Positions 18,339 to 27,875 are shown, numbered from the stretch's first letter. The stretch is 64,000 nucleotides of DNA from Carboxylicivirga sp964602515 (GCA_964602515.1 CAZRRJ010000006.1:167421-231420); one strand, 5' to 3'. Translations and numbers: made by a program. The notes: a model not told the origin generated them from the letters alone.

Positions 18339-19094
18339 ATGGAAAATAATATAAGTTTGACTCTAAAGGTTTGGCGTCAGAACGGGCCTAAAGAGAAAGG
18401 TCGTTTTGAAACTTACAAATTAGAGACAGTATCAACAGACAGTTCATTTCTTGAGATGATGGATATCTTAAATGAACAATTAATAAATGAAGGAAAAGAA
18501 CCCGTAGCATTCGATCACGATTGTCGAGAGGGTATTTGTGGCATGTGTTCATTATACATCAATGGCCGTCCTCACGGACCAGATGATGATGTAACAACTT
18601 GCCAGTTACACATGCGTAAGTTCAAAGATGGTGAAACAATTACTATCGAGCCATGGCGTTCGGCAGGATTCCCGGTAATTAAAGATTTAATTGTTAACCG
18701 TAATGCTCTTGATACAATTATTGCAGCCGGTGGTTATACATCTGTAAGTACTGGAGGAGTTCCAGATGCTAATGCAATTCCTATTTCAAAGGTTGATGCT
18801 GATGAAGCAATGGATGCAGCATCATGTATTGGTTGTGGAGCTTGTGTGGCAACATGTAAGAACGGATCTGCAATGTTATTTGTTTCTGCTAAAGTAAGTC
18901 ACTTAGCCTTATTACCACAAGGAAAAGTTGAGGCAGCACGCCGTGCTAAAAATATGGTAGCCAAAATGGATGAACTGGGTTTTGGTAACTGTACCAATAC
19001 CGGAGCTTGTGAAGTAGAATGTCCGAAAGGCGTTTCCATCTCTAATATTGCACGCTTAAACCGTGAATTCTTAGTTGCTAAGTTGAAAGACTAG
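18339..19094 (+). CDS. sdhB: Succinate dehydrogenase/fumarate reductase iron-sulfur subunit
   Basis: The 251-residue subunit carries electrons between FAD and the membrane hemes through three Fe-S clusters. The [2Fe-2S] cysteines lie in CREGICGMC with a fourth in DVTTC. CIGCGACVATC and CTNTGACEVECPKG supply the [4Fe-4S] and [3Fe-4S] sites. It is the last gene of the operon, 38 bp after sdhA and directly before a strong terminator. Confidence 0.97.
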   Translation: MENNISLTLKVWRQNGPKEKGRFETYKLETVSTDSSFLEMMDILNEQLINEGKEPVAFDHDCREGICGMCSLYINGRPHGPDDDVTTCQLHMRKFKDGETITIEPWRSAGFPVIKDLIVNRNALDTIIAAGGYTSVSTGGVPDANAIPISKVDADEAMDAASCIGCGACVATCKNGSAMLFVSAKVSHLALLPQGKVEAARRAKNMVAKMDELGFGNCTNTGACEVECPKGVSISNIARLNREFLVAKLKD

Positions 19095-19115
19095 ATAGTT
19101 TCATTTAAGTATATA

Positions 19116-19149
19116 AAGCCATCTCAAAAAATGAGGTGGCTTTTTTTTG
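19116..19149 (+). terminator. Terminator of the sdhCAB operon
   Basis: AAGCCATCTCA (19116-19126) pairs with TGAGGTGGCTT (19132-19142) through 11 pairs, one of them G-U, around a short A-rich loop. A run of eight or more T follows. Confidence 0.92.
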
Positions 19150-19531
19150 TATCAACTACAGATAAATACAACCATCATCAGTCTAATTACTTTATAGTAC
19201 CCCTTAAAAGTTATACTAATTCTATTTTGAAATGAACCTTAAATTGTATTGAATATTTTTAGTTTAGGCAAAGCGAAAAACATAGACACAGCCTAATCTA
19301 CAGCGTTTTTTTTAACGTAACATAGGCTAAAAGAGCAAAAGAATAAGGCACATTTTAATGTAGTGCGTTAAAATAAGAAAAACTGCATAAACGATTCTGG
19401 TATTCAACTTTCATCCAGATTATAAATATTATATTTTAACATCAAAGTAAACTAATTGACCTTTAGTAATTTGTTAATCGCCTATATTTTTCCTAAATTG
19501 GGTGCGAATAGGTCTCTCTTAAAACATAATA
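19150..19531. other. Spacer with alternative hairpins upstream of an unrecognised gene
   Basis: No coding frame is visible. TTAGGC (19264-19269) can pair with GCCTAA (19291-19296), and the overlapping AGCCTA (19290-19295) can instead pair with TAGGCT (19323-19328). The two hairpins exclude each other. A weak promoter (TTTG 19470-19473, N20, TAAATTGG 19494-19501) lies before the next gene. Confidence 0.4.
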
Positions 19532-20227
19532 ATGCCATATCGCCGTCTTCCAAATACTGATCAGGCTCGTTTGAGGGCTTTAAAAGCTGCACTGGAAAAA
19601 GGAATGCAATTAAATCCGTTTGATTTAGCTTACAGTCAAAAGCTGTTTTTAGAAGTACAAGCATTCCTTCCGCAATATGAACAAGCTATATCACAATACA
19701 TGTTTAGTAAAGAACGACAAGCTAAATATGGAAAATTATTGAGCGAACAATTTAAAACAACACGTTTATATGTGTCTCATTTTATTCAGGTTTTAAACTT
19801 TTGTATTACCCGTGGAGAAATTAAGCCTGATGTAAGAAAAATGTATGGATTAAGTATTAACGAAAAAGCAGTGCCTGAACTTGGTACTGAACAGCAATTA
19901 CTTCAGGTAGGAAAGCAAGTTATTGAGGGAGAAGAAAAACGTAGTATGATGGGTGGATCACGCATCTATAACCCTTCAATAGCAATGGTAAAGGTCAAAT
20001 ATGAAAAATTTTCAGAATACTTTACTAACCATAAAAACTTATTAGTAACAACACAAAAAATGCACGAGAAAGTAACTGACCTCAGAGCTTTTGCCGATCA
20101 TCTAGTTCTTAAATTATGGAATGAGATTGAAGCATATTTTGAACATATGGAAGGTAAGGACAAAAGGGACAGTTGCTCAAAGTATGGTGTTGTATATATA
20201 TTGCGAAAGCACGAAAAAAACAATTAG
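19532..20227 (+). CDS. Unrecognised protein, 231 residues, mostly helical
   Basis: I do not recognise this family. The protein is soluble, without signal peptide or membrane segment. It begins MPYRRLPNTDQARLRALK, is rich in charged helices, and has a glycine-containing loop (EEKRSMMGGSRIYNP) near residues 133-147. Two helical halves around that loop suggest a four-helix or heptad-type fold. Codon use and AT content match the neighbours, so it is probably resident. It stands between the sdh operon and a convergent CPBP protease gene 8 bp away, and no function follows from this. A frameshift-free reading frame and coding-like composition support a real gene. Confidence 0.7.
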   Translation: MPYRRLPNTDQARLRALKAALEKGMQLNPFDLAYSQKLFLEVQAFLPQYEQAISQYMFSKERQAKYGKLLSEQFKTTRLYVSHFIQVLNFCITRGEIKPDVRKMYGLSINEKAVPELGTEQQLLQVGKQVIEGEEKRSMMGGSRIYNPSIAMVKVKYEKFSEYFTNHKNLLVTTQKMHEKVTDLRAFADHLVLKLWNEIEAYFEHMEGKDKRDSCSKYGVVYILRKHEKNN

Positions 20228-20235
20228 AATAATAG

Positions 20236-21150
20236 TTAATTCCTTAATTTAACTTTCTCAATTTTTGAATTTTTCTTAATAAGGTAGAGAAAGAATATTA
20301 TTACACCCAAACTTATTATTACACCAATACCGAATGGATTATCAAGAGGTATATCCAATGGAGACTGGTTCTTTTCTTTATCCATAACCATATAAGCTAC
20401 TATTGCTATAAAATTATTGGTAAAATGCCCCATTATAGGTACCCATAGATTTTTTGAATACAGAAAAAGATACCCAAGTATTACACCAAGAAAAAAACGA
20501 GGTAAAAAGGTTAAAAATTGCACATGTACAGCACTAAAGAATATAGCAGTAATAATAATAGCAATGTGTTGATTTTTAAAAAATTGCCCTAATTCACGTT
20601 GCAGGAACCCCCGAAAAAGCCACTCCTCTCCTAATGCTGGAAGAACACTTAACATGATTACTGTAATACTAATTTGTAACCAATTATCTGATCGAATCAT
20701 TAAAACTGTTAGCTGCCCGGCCTCTTCTTCTTTATTTATCATCCATTCTAATATATAGTGAAACGACCCCGGTAATGTTAATTGGTGATTTAACCAGGCT
20801 GAAAAAGTAATAAATCCTTGCCCCAGAATTATAATCCCAACAGTAAGAATAAGAATCTGAACAGATATTCCACCCGATCCTTGCAAACCATCTTTAAACG
20901 TATTAAAGAAAAGATAAAATCCCAAAAGCGATGGTATTATAAACAAACTAATGCTTTGTACAATCTGAAAAGTTTGCATCAAAGCCACATTACTTTGCAT
21001 TGATGTGGTGGAAATAATATCAACACCAAAAACAGGATTGGCTATTGCCCCAACAGCTATACCGGATAATGAACCAAATGTTATTACCAAGAGTAACACC
21101 AATACTAATTTTAGTATTGGTGGTAAGTGACTAAGATATCCCTGATGCAT
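20236..21150 (-). CDS. CPBP family intramembrane metalloprotease
   Basis: A 304-residue polytopic membrane protein with about eight hydrophobic segments. The CPBP (CAAX protease and bacteriocin-processing, ABI) signature is present: EExxxR as EEWLFRGF, an H in SAVHVQF, and HFTNN in the following segments. Members are intramembrane glutamate proteases related to eukaryotic Rce1; some process bacteriocins or protect against them. No bacteriocin gene is visible nearby, so the substrate is unknown. The gene converges with the unrecognised gene at 19532 and is divergent from upp. Confidence 0.88.
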   Translation of the reverse strand: MHQGYLSHLPPILKLVLVLLLVITFGSLSGIAVGAIANPVFGVDIISTTSMQSNVALMQTFQIVQSISLFIIPSLLGFYLFFNTFKDGLQGSGGISVQILILTVGIIILGQGFITFSAWLNHQLTLPGSFHYILEWMINKEEEAGQLTVLMIRSDNWLQISITVIMLSVLPALGEEWLFRGFLQRELGQFFKNQHIAIIITAIFFSAVHVQFLTFLPRFFLGVILGYLFLYSKNLWVPIMGHFTNNFIAIVAYMVMDKEKNQSPLDIPLDNPFGIGVIISLGVIIFFLYLIKKNSKIEKVKLRN

Positions 21151-21241
21151 AAAAAGCTTTTATGCAAAAGTATAAAAATGGTGTTGATATTTTATCTAAA
21201 GGATAATGTTTCACAGTCTTATTACTCTCCATGATTTTTAC

Positions 21242-21249
21242 TTACTTTG
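21242..21249 (+). promoter_or_regulatory. -7 element of upp
   Basis: TTACTTTG resembles the Bacteroidota -7 box. The same octamer occurs in the panC promoter at 59448-59455. No -33 TTTG is placed correctly. If real, transcription would start near 21256 and leave almost no leader before the ATG at 21260. This favours that start over the upstream ATG at 21206. Confidence 0.4.
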
Positions 21250-21259
21250 CAAAAAAAAC

Positions 21260-21913
21260 ATGCAGACAATAATATTCAATAAACAACAAAGCATCTTTAA
21301 TCGCTTTATTGCAGAGATTCGTGATACTTCTATTCAGACAGACCCAATGCGATTCAGGAGAAATATTGAACGTATGGGCGAAATTATGGCTTATGAAATA
21401 AGTAAAGTTTTACCTCATGAGGTTAAGGATTTCACCACACCACTTGGTATTGCGAAAGAAAATGTAATGAGCGGAGAAGTCGTTATTGCTTCAATTTTAC
21501 GTGCCGGATTACCAATGCACCAAGGCTTACTTAACTATTTTGACCGCTCAGAAAATGCTTTTGTCTCTGCATACCGAAAATACAATGAAAAAGGTGATTT
21601 CGATATTCATATCGAATATATTTCATCACCTACCTTAGATGATAAAATTGTGATTTTAAGTGATCCTATGCTGGCCACCGGCACATCAATTGAACTGGCC
21701 TATAAAGCTTTATTACATAAAGGTAAACCTAAGCACATACATATTGCCTCATTAATTGCAAGCGAAGCTGGCGTACAGTATGTTCAAAACATGTTTAAAG
21801 ATGAACCGGTAACGCTATGGCTTGGTGCTGTTGATGAAGAATTAAATGCTAAATCATATATCGTTCCGGGTATTGGTGATGCCGGCGATTTAGCTTATGG
21901 TAGTAAAATTTAA
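21260..21913 (+). CDS. upp: Uracil phosphoribosyltransferase
   Basis: Salvages uracil to UMP with PRPP. The PRPP loop is seen as DPMLATGTS, and the upstream ILRAGLPM stretch and the C-terminal GIGDAGDLAYG uracil-binding segment are conserved. From the ATG at 21260 the protein has 217 residues, as usual in Bacteroidota. The alternative ATG at 21206 would add 18 hydrophobic residues that overlap the probable -7 box, so I reject it. The stop codon overlaps the end of convergent folK by 4 bp. Confidence 0.95.
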   Translation: MQTIIFNKQQSIFNRFIAEIRDTSIQTDPMRFRRNIERMGEIMAYEISKVLPHEVKDFTTPLGIAKENVMSGEVVIASILRAGLPMHQGLLNYFDRSENAFVSAYRKYNEKGDFDIHIEYISSPTLDDKIVILSDPMLATGTSIELAYKALLHKGKPKHIHIASLIASEAGVQYVQNMFKDEPVTLWLGAVDEELNAKSYIVPGIGDAGDLAYGSKI

Positions 21914-22404
21914 TCAACTCTTTTTACCACGCCTTTATCTGGGCATATGGTCAACAGTTGACTTATTGATTTCGTCAGTACCGGATGAATTAATCCGGAC
22001 CACTCATCATAAAGTGGTAACAGCGTAAAACGTCGCTCATGTAACTTAGGATGTGGAACGGTTAATCGTGGTAAGTTAATCTGCTCATCATCAACAAATA
22101 AAATATCAATATCAATAGGCCGGGACTCGTAATGTATTCCGGCTTTTTCTTTACGTCCTAACGCTTTTTCTATGTCTTGCGTAAAGTCTAGTAAATCAAT
22201 GGGATTAAGTGAAGAATGAAACTCTACTACTTGGTTAATAAAATTCTGTGATGCCTCAAATCCCCATGGCTCACTCTCATAATAAAATGATCGCTTAATT
22301 ACTGGTCCTAATCTATGCAATAACCGTTCAATGGCATCTTCAATTGCCGAGATAACATCCCCCTGGTTTCCTCCTAATAATAATATTTGCTTATATACTA
22401 CCAT
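21910..22404 (-). CDS. folK: 2-amino-4-hydroxy-6-hydroxymethyldihydropteridine diphosphokinase
   Basis: HPPK transfers diphosphate from ATP to 6-hydroxymethyl-dihydropterin in folate synthesis. The motifs are LLLGGNQGD at the N-terminus, SRPIDIDILF with the two metal-binding aspartates, and the downstream VPHPKLHERRFTLLPL. With the ATG at 22404 the protein has 164 residues. An ATG eight codons upstream (22428) is also possible. The gene is isolated from other folate genes, with its 3' end overlapping upp by 4 bp. Confidence 0.93.
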   Translation of the reverse strand: MVVYKQILLLGGNQGDVISAIEDAIERLLHRLGPVIKRSFYYESEPWGFEASQNFINQVVEFHSSLNPIDLLDFTQDIEKALGRKEKAGIHYESRPIDIDILFVDDEQINLPRLTVPHPKLHERRFTLLPLYDEWSGLIHPVLTKSISQLLTICPDKGVVKRVD

Positions 22405-22561
22405 AACTATATTAATTATATCAGCCACTTAAGATATATAAACCGATCATATGGTTTAACACTTACTCCTTGCTTTTTTATCACCACATTATAGGTATTT
22501 TTTATACTTTTGTTATAAGGCTGTTGAACGTTGCAACACACTAAACTTTAAATCTTACATT

Positions 22562-24322
22562 ATGGTGAAATTTTTCAAATACCTTTTAGCCACTTTCGCA
22601 GGTGGAATAGTAGCTGCCTTTACTCTCCTTTTCATCTTTATGCTTATGTTTTCAGCAATGGCTGCTTTGGGCGATAAAGAAACAAAGATAAATGAAAATA
22701 CTATCTTATTACTTGATCTTAATGGTCCAATTGTAGACAGAGTATCAGAAAATCCTTTTGCAGACGCTATTTCTTCTATAACAGGAGAACCATCTCCTGA
22801 AGGCCTAAATCGTCTTTTAAAGAATATTGAAAAAGCTAAACGCGATGAGAATATAAGTGGTATTGTACTTGAGTCTGGTATGTTGATGGCAGGTTATGCT
22901 ACGATTGAAGAAATCAGAAATGCCCTAATTGACTTTAAAACATCAGGTAAATTCATCTATAGCTTCGCTCCTGTCTACTCACAGAGGGGATATTACCTTG
23001 CCTCTGTTGCCGATAAAGTATACTTAAACCCATCGGGTATGCTAGAATTAAAAGGTATGTATGCTGAACGTACTTTTTTTAAAAAGGCACTTGAAAAAAT
23101 TGGCGTAGAGATTCAGGTATTCAAACATGGCAAATTCAAGTCTGCTGTAGAGCCTTTCATATTGGAAGAAATGAGTGAACCTTCACGTTTGCAAACAGAA
23201 GTTTACCTAAACTCTATGTGGGATCATGTTAAAGCAGGTATTGCTGAGGCACGCAATTTAACACCGAAGCAAATCTCTGATCTAGCTGATGAAATGCCAA
23301 TGTTTCGCACTGATGAGTTTATAGTAGAATCAGGATTAATTGACGACCTAAAGTATAAGGATGAAGTGATAAGCGAACTTAAGAAGTTGACTGAAACCGA
23401 AGAAAGTAAAGATCTAAAAGTGGTTAAAAGCAGTAAGTACGCTAAGGTATTTGTATCAACAGGTAAAGGTTTCATCAGAGAAAAAATAGCGGTAATATAT
23501 GCAGAGGGTGGAATAGATGATACATCATCAGATGGTATAAAATCTGATAAGTTATCAAAAACAATTCGCAAAGCTCGCCGTGACAGTTCAATAAAGGCCA
23601 TCGTGTTTCGTGTAAATTCTCCCGGTGGATCGGCCTTAGGTTCAGAAATTATATGGCGTGAAATTCAATTGGCACAAGAAACAAAACCTGTTATTGTCTC
23701 AATGGGAAATTATGCCGCTTCAGGTGGTTATTACATCTCTTGTGCAGCCGATAAAATTGTGGCTAACCCAACAACATTAACTGGTTCAATAGGTATTTTT
23801 GGTATGATACCTAATGCTGAGCACTTAACAAAAAAACTAGGTATTAGCTTTGATGGTGTTAAAACCAATGAGTTTGCAGATATGCCTAGTATCACCCGAC
23901 CATTCCGCAAAGAAGAAAGAGAATTGTTACAGGCTTATATTGTAAAAGGTTATGACACCTTTATTGGCCGTTGTGCTGAAGGACGTAATACTACAAAAGA
24001 AGCAATAAACGAGATTGGTGAAGGCCGTGTATGGAGCGGAGTAAATGCTCTTGACATTGCTTTGGTTGATGAAATTGGCGGTTTAAATAAGGCCATTGAG
24101 TTAGCTAAAGAGGCTGCTGAAATGGAAGAATACCGCCTTGTTGAATTACCAAAGGCTGAAGATCCATTTGAACAATTTATGAAAGAATTAGGTGGTGAAG
24201 TACGACTATTTGTTGGTAAATCATTAATGGGAGATGAATACAAATACATTCAAACCCTGGAAACCCTGAAAAATGGTTACCAAATTCAGGCACGTATTCC
24301 TTATAACCTTGAAATAAGATAA
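22562..24322 (+). CDS. sppA: Signal peptide peptidase SppA, 67-kDa type
   Basis: A 586-residue S49 serine protease with an N-terminal membrane anchor (about 5-35) and two tandem S49 repeats, as in the long E. coli form. The catalytic serine lies in ASGGYYISC in the second repeat. The catalytic lysine is supplied by the first repeat, near KHGKFKSAVEPF. It degrades signal peptides left in the membrane after secretion. TACTTTTG (22505-22512) is a probable -7 element. The terminator at 24345 and a gap of 68 bp separate it from lpxK. Confidence 0.95.
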   Translation: MVKFFKYLLATFAGGIVAAFTLLFIFMLMFSAMAALGDKETKINENTILLLDLNGPIVDRVSENPFADAISSITGEPSPEGLNRLLKNIEKAKRDENISGIVLESGMLMAGYATIEEIRNALIDFKTSGKFIYSFAPVYSQRGYYLASVADKVYLNPSGMLELKGMYAERTFFKKALEKIGVEIQVFKHGKFKSAVEPFILEEMSEPSRLQTEVYLNSMWDHVKAGIAEARNLTPKQISDLADEMPMFRTDEFIVESGLIDDLKYKDEVISELKKLTETEESKDLKVVKSSKYAKVFVSTGKGFIREKIAVIYAEGGIDDTSSDGIKSDKLSKTIRKARRDSSIKAIVFRVNSPGGSALGSEIIWREIQLAQETKPVIVSMGNYAASGGYYISCAADKIVANPTTLTGSIGIFGMIPNAEHLTKKLGISFDGVKTNEFADMPSITRPFRKEERELLQAYIVKGYDTFIGRCAEGRNTTKEAINEIGEGRVWSGVNALDIALVDEIGGLNKAIELAKEAAEMEEYRLVELPKAEDPFEQFMKELGGEVRLFVGKSLMGDEYKYIQTLETLKNGYQIQARIPYNLEIR

Positions 24323-24344
24323 GTAATAATTATAAATCTATTAC

Positions 24345-24372
24345 CAGGTTGTCCTGTAGGGCAACCTGTTTT
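24345..24372 (+). terminator. sppA terminator
   Basis: CAGGTTGTCC (24345-24354) and GGGCAACCTG (24359-24368) form a 10-bp stem with one G-U pair and a 4-nt loop, followed by TTTTG. Confidence 0.8.
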
Positions 24373-24390
24373 GTATACTGATTATTAGAA

Positions 24391-25431
24391 ATGCAATTCC
24401 GAAAACTACTTTATCCTTTCAGCCTGATTTATGGCGGTATTATGAGTCTTCGAAACAAATTATTCGATTGGGAATTTCTACCATCACTCAGCTATACCTT
24501 GCCCATCATATCGGTGGGTAACATTACGGTAGGAGGTACGGGCAAAACACCACTAAGTGAATACATTATTCGCTTACTAAAGGATGACTATAAAATTACT
24601 CTGCTTAGCCGTGGTTACAAACGACAAACTAAAGGCGCTTTACTTGCTAATAAAAGCAGTAGTGCCGAAACAATTGGTGATGAACCTTTCCAGATTAAGC
24701 AGAAATTTCCGGAGATAAATATTACTGTGGCTGAAAAGCGTATTGAAGGCATAGACATTATCCTGAAAAATACTCAAACAGATGTGGTATTAATGGATGA
24801 TGCCTATCAACACCGCTATGTTAATCCCGGCTTATCAATCTTAGTTATTGATTATAACCGTCCGCTATGGAATGATTGTTTGCTTCCGGCAGGCAACCTT
24901 CGTGAGACAAGAAACGGACAAATACGTGCTCAAATTATTGTAGTTAATAAATGTCCTCATGATTTTTCTGAGGACGATAAAAATACATGGCTAAAAAAGA
25001 TTAATGCACAGGTAGCGCAACACGTATTTTTTACAAGTATAAATTATGGACTACCCGAAACAGTTTTACCAAACAATAAAATTTCCTTTCCAAGTGGCTT
25101 ACCAATTGTAGGTTTGGCAGGTATTGCCCAACCAAAAAGCTTTTTTGCCTACCTCAATAAACACTTCAGGGTAGAAAGTGAATTGGTTTACCCCGATCAC
25201 CATCATTTCTCTGAAAAGGATATTAAAGAAATTACTGAAAAAGTGAGTAACAAGAATGTTAAAGCACTTATTACCACAGAAAAAGATGCTGTTCGTTTTG
25301 ACAAATTACCGCAAGAGATAAAAGCTAAAGCATGGTATATTCCTATTCGTTTACAAGTACTTTTTAATGCAGAAAAACAATTTGAAAAAATAATACGCAA
25401 CTATGTTAGAGACAATAAAAATAACAGCTGA
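24391..25431 (+). CDS. lpxK: Tetraacyldisaccharide 4'-kinase
   Basis: LpxK phosphorylates the 4' position of the lipid A disaccharide precursor at the inner membrane, the sixth step of lipid A assembly. The Walker A is ISVGNITVGGTGKTP (about residues 40-54), preceded by a hydrophobic N-terminal helix that contacts the membrane. Conserved DDAYQHR and the later YPDHHHFSEKD are also present. Its 346 residues are normal. Its 3' end overlaps the start of the purine nucleoside phosphorylase gene by 29 bp in another frame, so the two are translationally linked. Confidence 0.95.
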   Translation: MQFRKLLYPFSLIYGGIMSLRNKLFDWEFLPSLSYTLPIISVGNITVGGTGKTPLSEYIIRLLKDDYKITLLSRGYKRQTKGALLANKSSSAETIGDEPFQIKQKFPEINITVAEKRIEGIDIILKNTQTDVVLMDDAYQHRYVNPGLSILVIDYNRPLWNDCLLPAGNLRETRNGQIRAQIIVVNKCPHDFSEDDKNTWLKKINAQVAQHVFFTSINYGLPETVLPNNKISFPSGLPIVGLAGIAQPKSFFAYLNKHFRVESELVYPDHHHFSEKDIKEITEKVSNKNVKALITTEKDAVRFDKLPQEIKAKAWYIPIRLQVLFNAEKQFEKIIRNYVRDNKNNS

Positions 25432-26215
25432 TTACCTAAAAGAGCAAAGTACAACGCAACCCGTTATAGGTATAATTTTAGGAACAGGCCTAGGCGGTTT
25501 AGTTAAAGAAATTAAGATAGAAAAATCTATCCCTTACGAAGATATTCCAAACTTCCCTGTTTCAACTGTTGAAGGCCATAGTGGACGATTGATTTTTGGT
25601 ACAATAAATAATGTACCCATCCTAGCCATGCAAGGACGCTTTCATTACTACGAAGGCTACAATATGCAAGAGGTTACTTTTCCAGTGCGTGTTATGAAAC
25701 AAATTGGCATTGAAACTTTATTTGTATCAAATGCCAGTGGTGGTTTAAATCCGGATTATGTGGTAGGCGATATAATGGTAATTAATGACATGATTAACAT
25801 GTTTGGTAATAACCCGTTGATTGGTAAAAATGAAAGTAAGCTGGGGCCTCGCTTTCCGGATATGAGCGAACCATTTTGTAAAAAGATGATTGCCACAGCT
25901 CTTAAGATTGGTAAAGAAAATAATATAGAGCTTAAACAAGGGGTTTATGTTGGAACCACCGGCCCTACTTTTGAGACGCCTGCCGAATACCGTATGTTCC
26001 GTATTTTAGGGGCTGATGCTGTGGGTATGTCAACCGTACCTGAAGTAATTGTTGCACGCCATATGAGTATGCAGTGCTTTGGCATCTCTATCATTACTGA
26101 TTCCGGTGTTCCAGGACAAATAGTAGAGGTATCACACGAGGAGGTGCAGGAAGTTGCCGCAGCTGCCGAACCTAAAATGACAAAAGTAATTAAAGAATTA
26201 GTTGGAAGAATTTAA
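25403..26215 (+). CDS. Purine-nucleoside phosphorylase (trimeric type)
   Basis: A 270-residue phosphorylase of the PNP/MTAP family that splits inosine or guanosine with phosphate. Recognisable parts are GTGLGGL, GHSGRLIFG (phosphate site), QGRFHYYEGY and SNASGGLN, with GVYVGTTGPTFETPAEYR in the base site. The asparagine that selects 6-oxopurines is probably in ITDSG's neighbourhood; I cannot place it securely. The coding start lies 29 bp inside lpxK. It is usually called punA or deoD-like; the exact symbol is not assigned here. Confidence 0.93.
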   Translation: MLETIKITADYLKEQSTTQPVIGIILGTGLGGLVKEIKIEKSIPYEDIPNFPVSTVEGHSGRLIFGTINNVPILAMQGRFHYYEGYNMQEVTFPVRVMKQIGIETLFVSNASGGLNPDYVVGDIMVINDMINMFGNNPLIGKNESKLGPRFPDMSEPFCKKMIATALKIGKENNIELKQGVYVGTTGPTFETPAEYRMFRILGADAVGMSTVPEVIVARHMSMQCFGISIITDSGVPGQIVEVSHEEVQEVAAAAEPKMTKVIKELVGRI

Positions 26216-26233
26216 TTTCCATCCCGGCTTCGC

Positions 26234-26272
26234 CCGATCAACAGACTATTAAATCACTACTCTATTGATCGG
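26234..26272 (+). terminator. Weak terminator-like inverted repeat
   Basis: CCGATCAA (26234-26241) and TTGATCGG (26265-26272) form a perfect 8-bp stem with a 23-nt loop. It lies between the convergent phosphorylase and reductase genes. There is no tight T run, so the call is tentative. Confidence 0.4.
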
Positions 26273-26298
26273 CTGGAATCGGAACCTTTTTAAGTATT

Positions 26299-27291
26299 TT
26301 AACCTTTATTAAACGCCTCCACATTCCTCAAGGCCTCTTCAATTGAACGAAAGTTCAGGCTAAAATCCTGTTTTAGCTTATTGCTTGAGTAACTGGATTT
26401 ATTTTGCGAAGTACGTGCGGTTTCTTTTGTCATACGGGGAGCTCTGCCATAAAGCATATATTTTAAGCGCTCAATACGCCATGCAATGCCCGTTAGCATT
26501 CGTCCTGCTTTAATACCAGGAGCTTTTACACCAAATACACCGGAAGCCATTGTCATTAGCTCCTTATAGCTCAGGTTTTCTCCATTTATAATATAACGCT
26601 CATTACTTTTTTCTGATTGACAGACGACAATCATGGCATCCACTACATCGCGTACATCAACAAAACCTGTACCACCGCCAGTATAGAATGTCATATTCTT
26701 ATTTAAAGTACTAATCAGTTGCCCGGTACTTCTATCAGCTTTACACGGACCAATTATTACTGATGGATTAACCACTATAGCATTTAGCCCTTCTTTGGTG
26801 CCACGCCAAACCTCCATCTCAGCCTGAAACTTACTTTGTGAATATACCGAATGATTATCATCATTTTGCCAAAACGTTGTCTCATCTATAAGCATGTTAT
26901 TTAACGATTTACCAAGTGTAGCAATGGAACTAACGTAGCAAAAACGCTCTATTTTACAATCTATAGCAGCATTAACCAAATTAGCTGTTCCATCAACATT
27001 AACAGCAAACATGGCATCCCTGTCACTGGGTTTAAAAGATACCATCGCACCACAATGATACACGATTGAAACCTCCTTCATAGCATCTACCAAAGAGAAA
27101 TAATCCATCAAATCAGCTTCAACCCATTCGATCTTATCAAATAAATCTGAACCATAAAATGAAAATATGCTATGCACACTATCTAAGCTACTTTCTGCAC
27201 GACAGGTAGCCCGAACCAACTCTCCATTTTTAACTAACTGATAAAGTAAATGTGACCCAACCAATCCTGTTCCTCCGGTAACTAAAATCAT
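26299..27291 (-). CDS. NAD(P)-dependent epimerase/dehydratase, dihydroflavonol-reductase-like
   Basis: A 330-residue extended short-chain dehydrogenase. The N-terminal nucleotide motif is VTGGTGLVGSHL, and the active site has SS-I (SSIATLG) with YSQSK as the YxxxK pair. The family includes dihydroflavonol reductases, cinnamoyl-CoA reductases and hopanoid-associated sugar epimerases. The natural substrate in Bacteroidota is not known. It lies 9 bp downstream of the OsmC gene and is likely co-transcribed with it. Confidence 0.85.
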   Translation of the reverse strand: MILVTGGTGLVGSHLLYQLVKNGELVRATCRAESSLDSVHSIFSFYGSDLFDKIEWVEADLMDYFSLVDAMKEVSIVYHCGAMVSFKPSDRDAMFAVNVDGTANLVNAAIDCKIERFCYVSSIATLGKSLNNMLIDETTFWQNDDNHSVYSQSKFQAEMEVWRGTKEGLNAIVVNPSVIIGPCKADRSTGQLISTLNKNMTFYTGGGTGFVDVRDVVDAMIVVCQSEKSNERYIINGENLSYKELMTMASGVFGVKAPGIKAGRMLTGIAWRIERLKYMLYGRAPRMTKETARTSQNKSSYSSNKLKQDFSLNFRSIEEALRNVEAFNKG

Positions 27292-27300
27292 AACCGTATA

Positions 27301-27705
27301 TTACCAGTTAAACTTAATGGTTTGCTTCAGTTCCGGATGTACACTTAAAGGTACCGGACTTGTTCCTGCTACACTTTCTATCAAAGCTTTTTCTTCAGCT
27401 GTATAAACTCTTTGTGGAAAGTTAAACTCAAGAATCACTTCTTCTACGCGTCGTGGTGTATCAGCCATTATTTTAGTAATATCCAGCTCTGTACCTTCAA
27501 TATCAATATTATTATCCATGGCTTTAATACCCATAATGGTCATAATACAATTGCCCAGTGCTGTAGCCAACATATCTGTTGGCGAAAAGGCTTCTCCTTT
27601 ACCCCTGTTATCACATGGTGCATCAGTAATAATTTTAGCTCCTGACTGTAAATGTATATTTTCAGTACGCAAACCACCCAGGTATTTTGTTTTAACGGTT
27701 CTCAT
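27301..27705 (-). CDS. OsmC family protein
   Basis: A 134-residue OsmC/Ohr-fold protein. The conserved thiols are visible: one cysteine in DAPCDNRG and the second in LATALGNCIMT, with the SPTDMLA motif between. Family members reduce organic hydroperoxides through these two cysteines. The sequence looks more like the general OsmC group than Ohr. It is first in a two-gene unit with the reductase. Confidence 0.87.
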   Translation of the reverse strand: MRTVKTKYLGGLRTENIHLQSGAKIITDAPCDNRGKGEAFSPTDMLATALGNCIMTIMGIKAMDNNIDIEGTELDITKIMADTPRRVEEVILEFNFPQRVYTAEEKALIESVAGTSPVPLSVHPELKQTIKFNW

Positions 27706-27875
27706 GGTATTTTTTTAGTATCCAAACATCAAAATAATAGTATCAGGGTCTGAAGATATGATTTATCTCTTTACTAAACTTCTTTCAACTATTACAGCGA
27801 TGAAAAATACGAATAATATCTGTATTTTAGCGATTCAGACAAACAGATAGTTGCTAACTAAAAAGAGCTTTAAAA

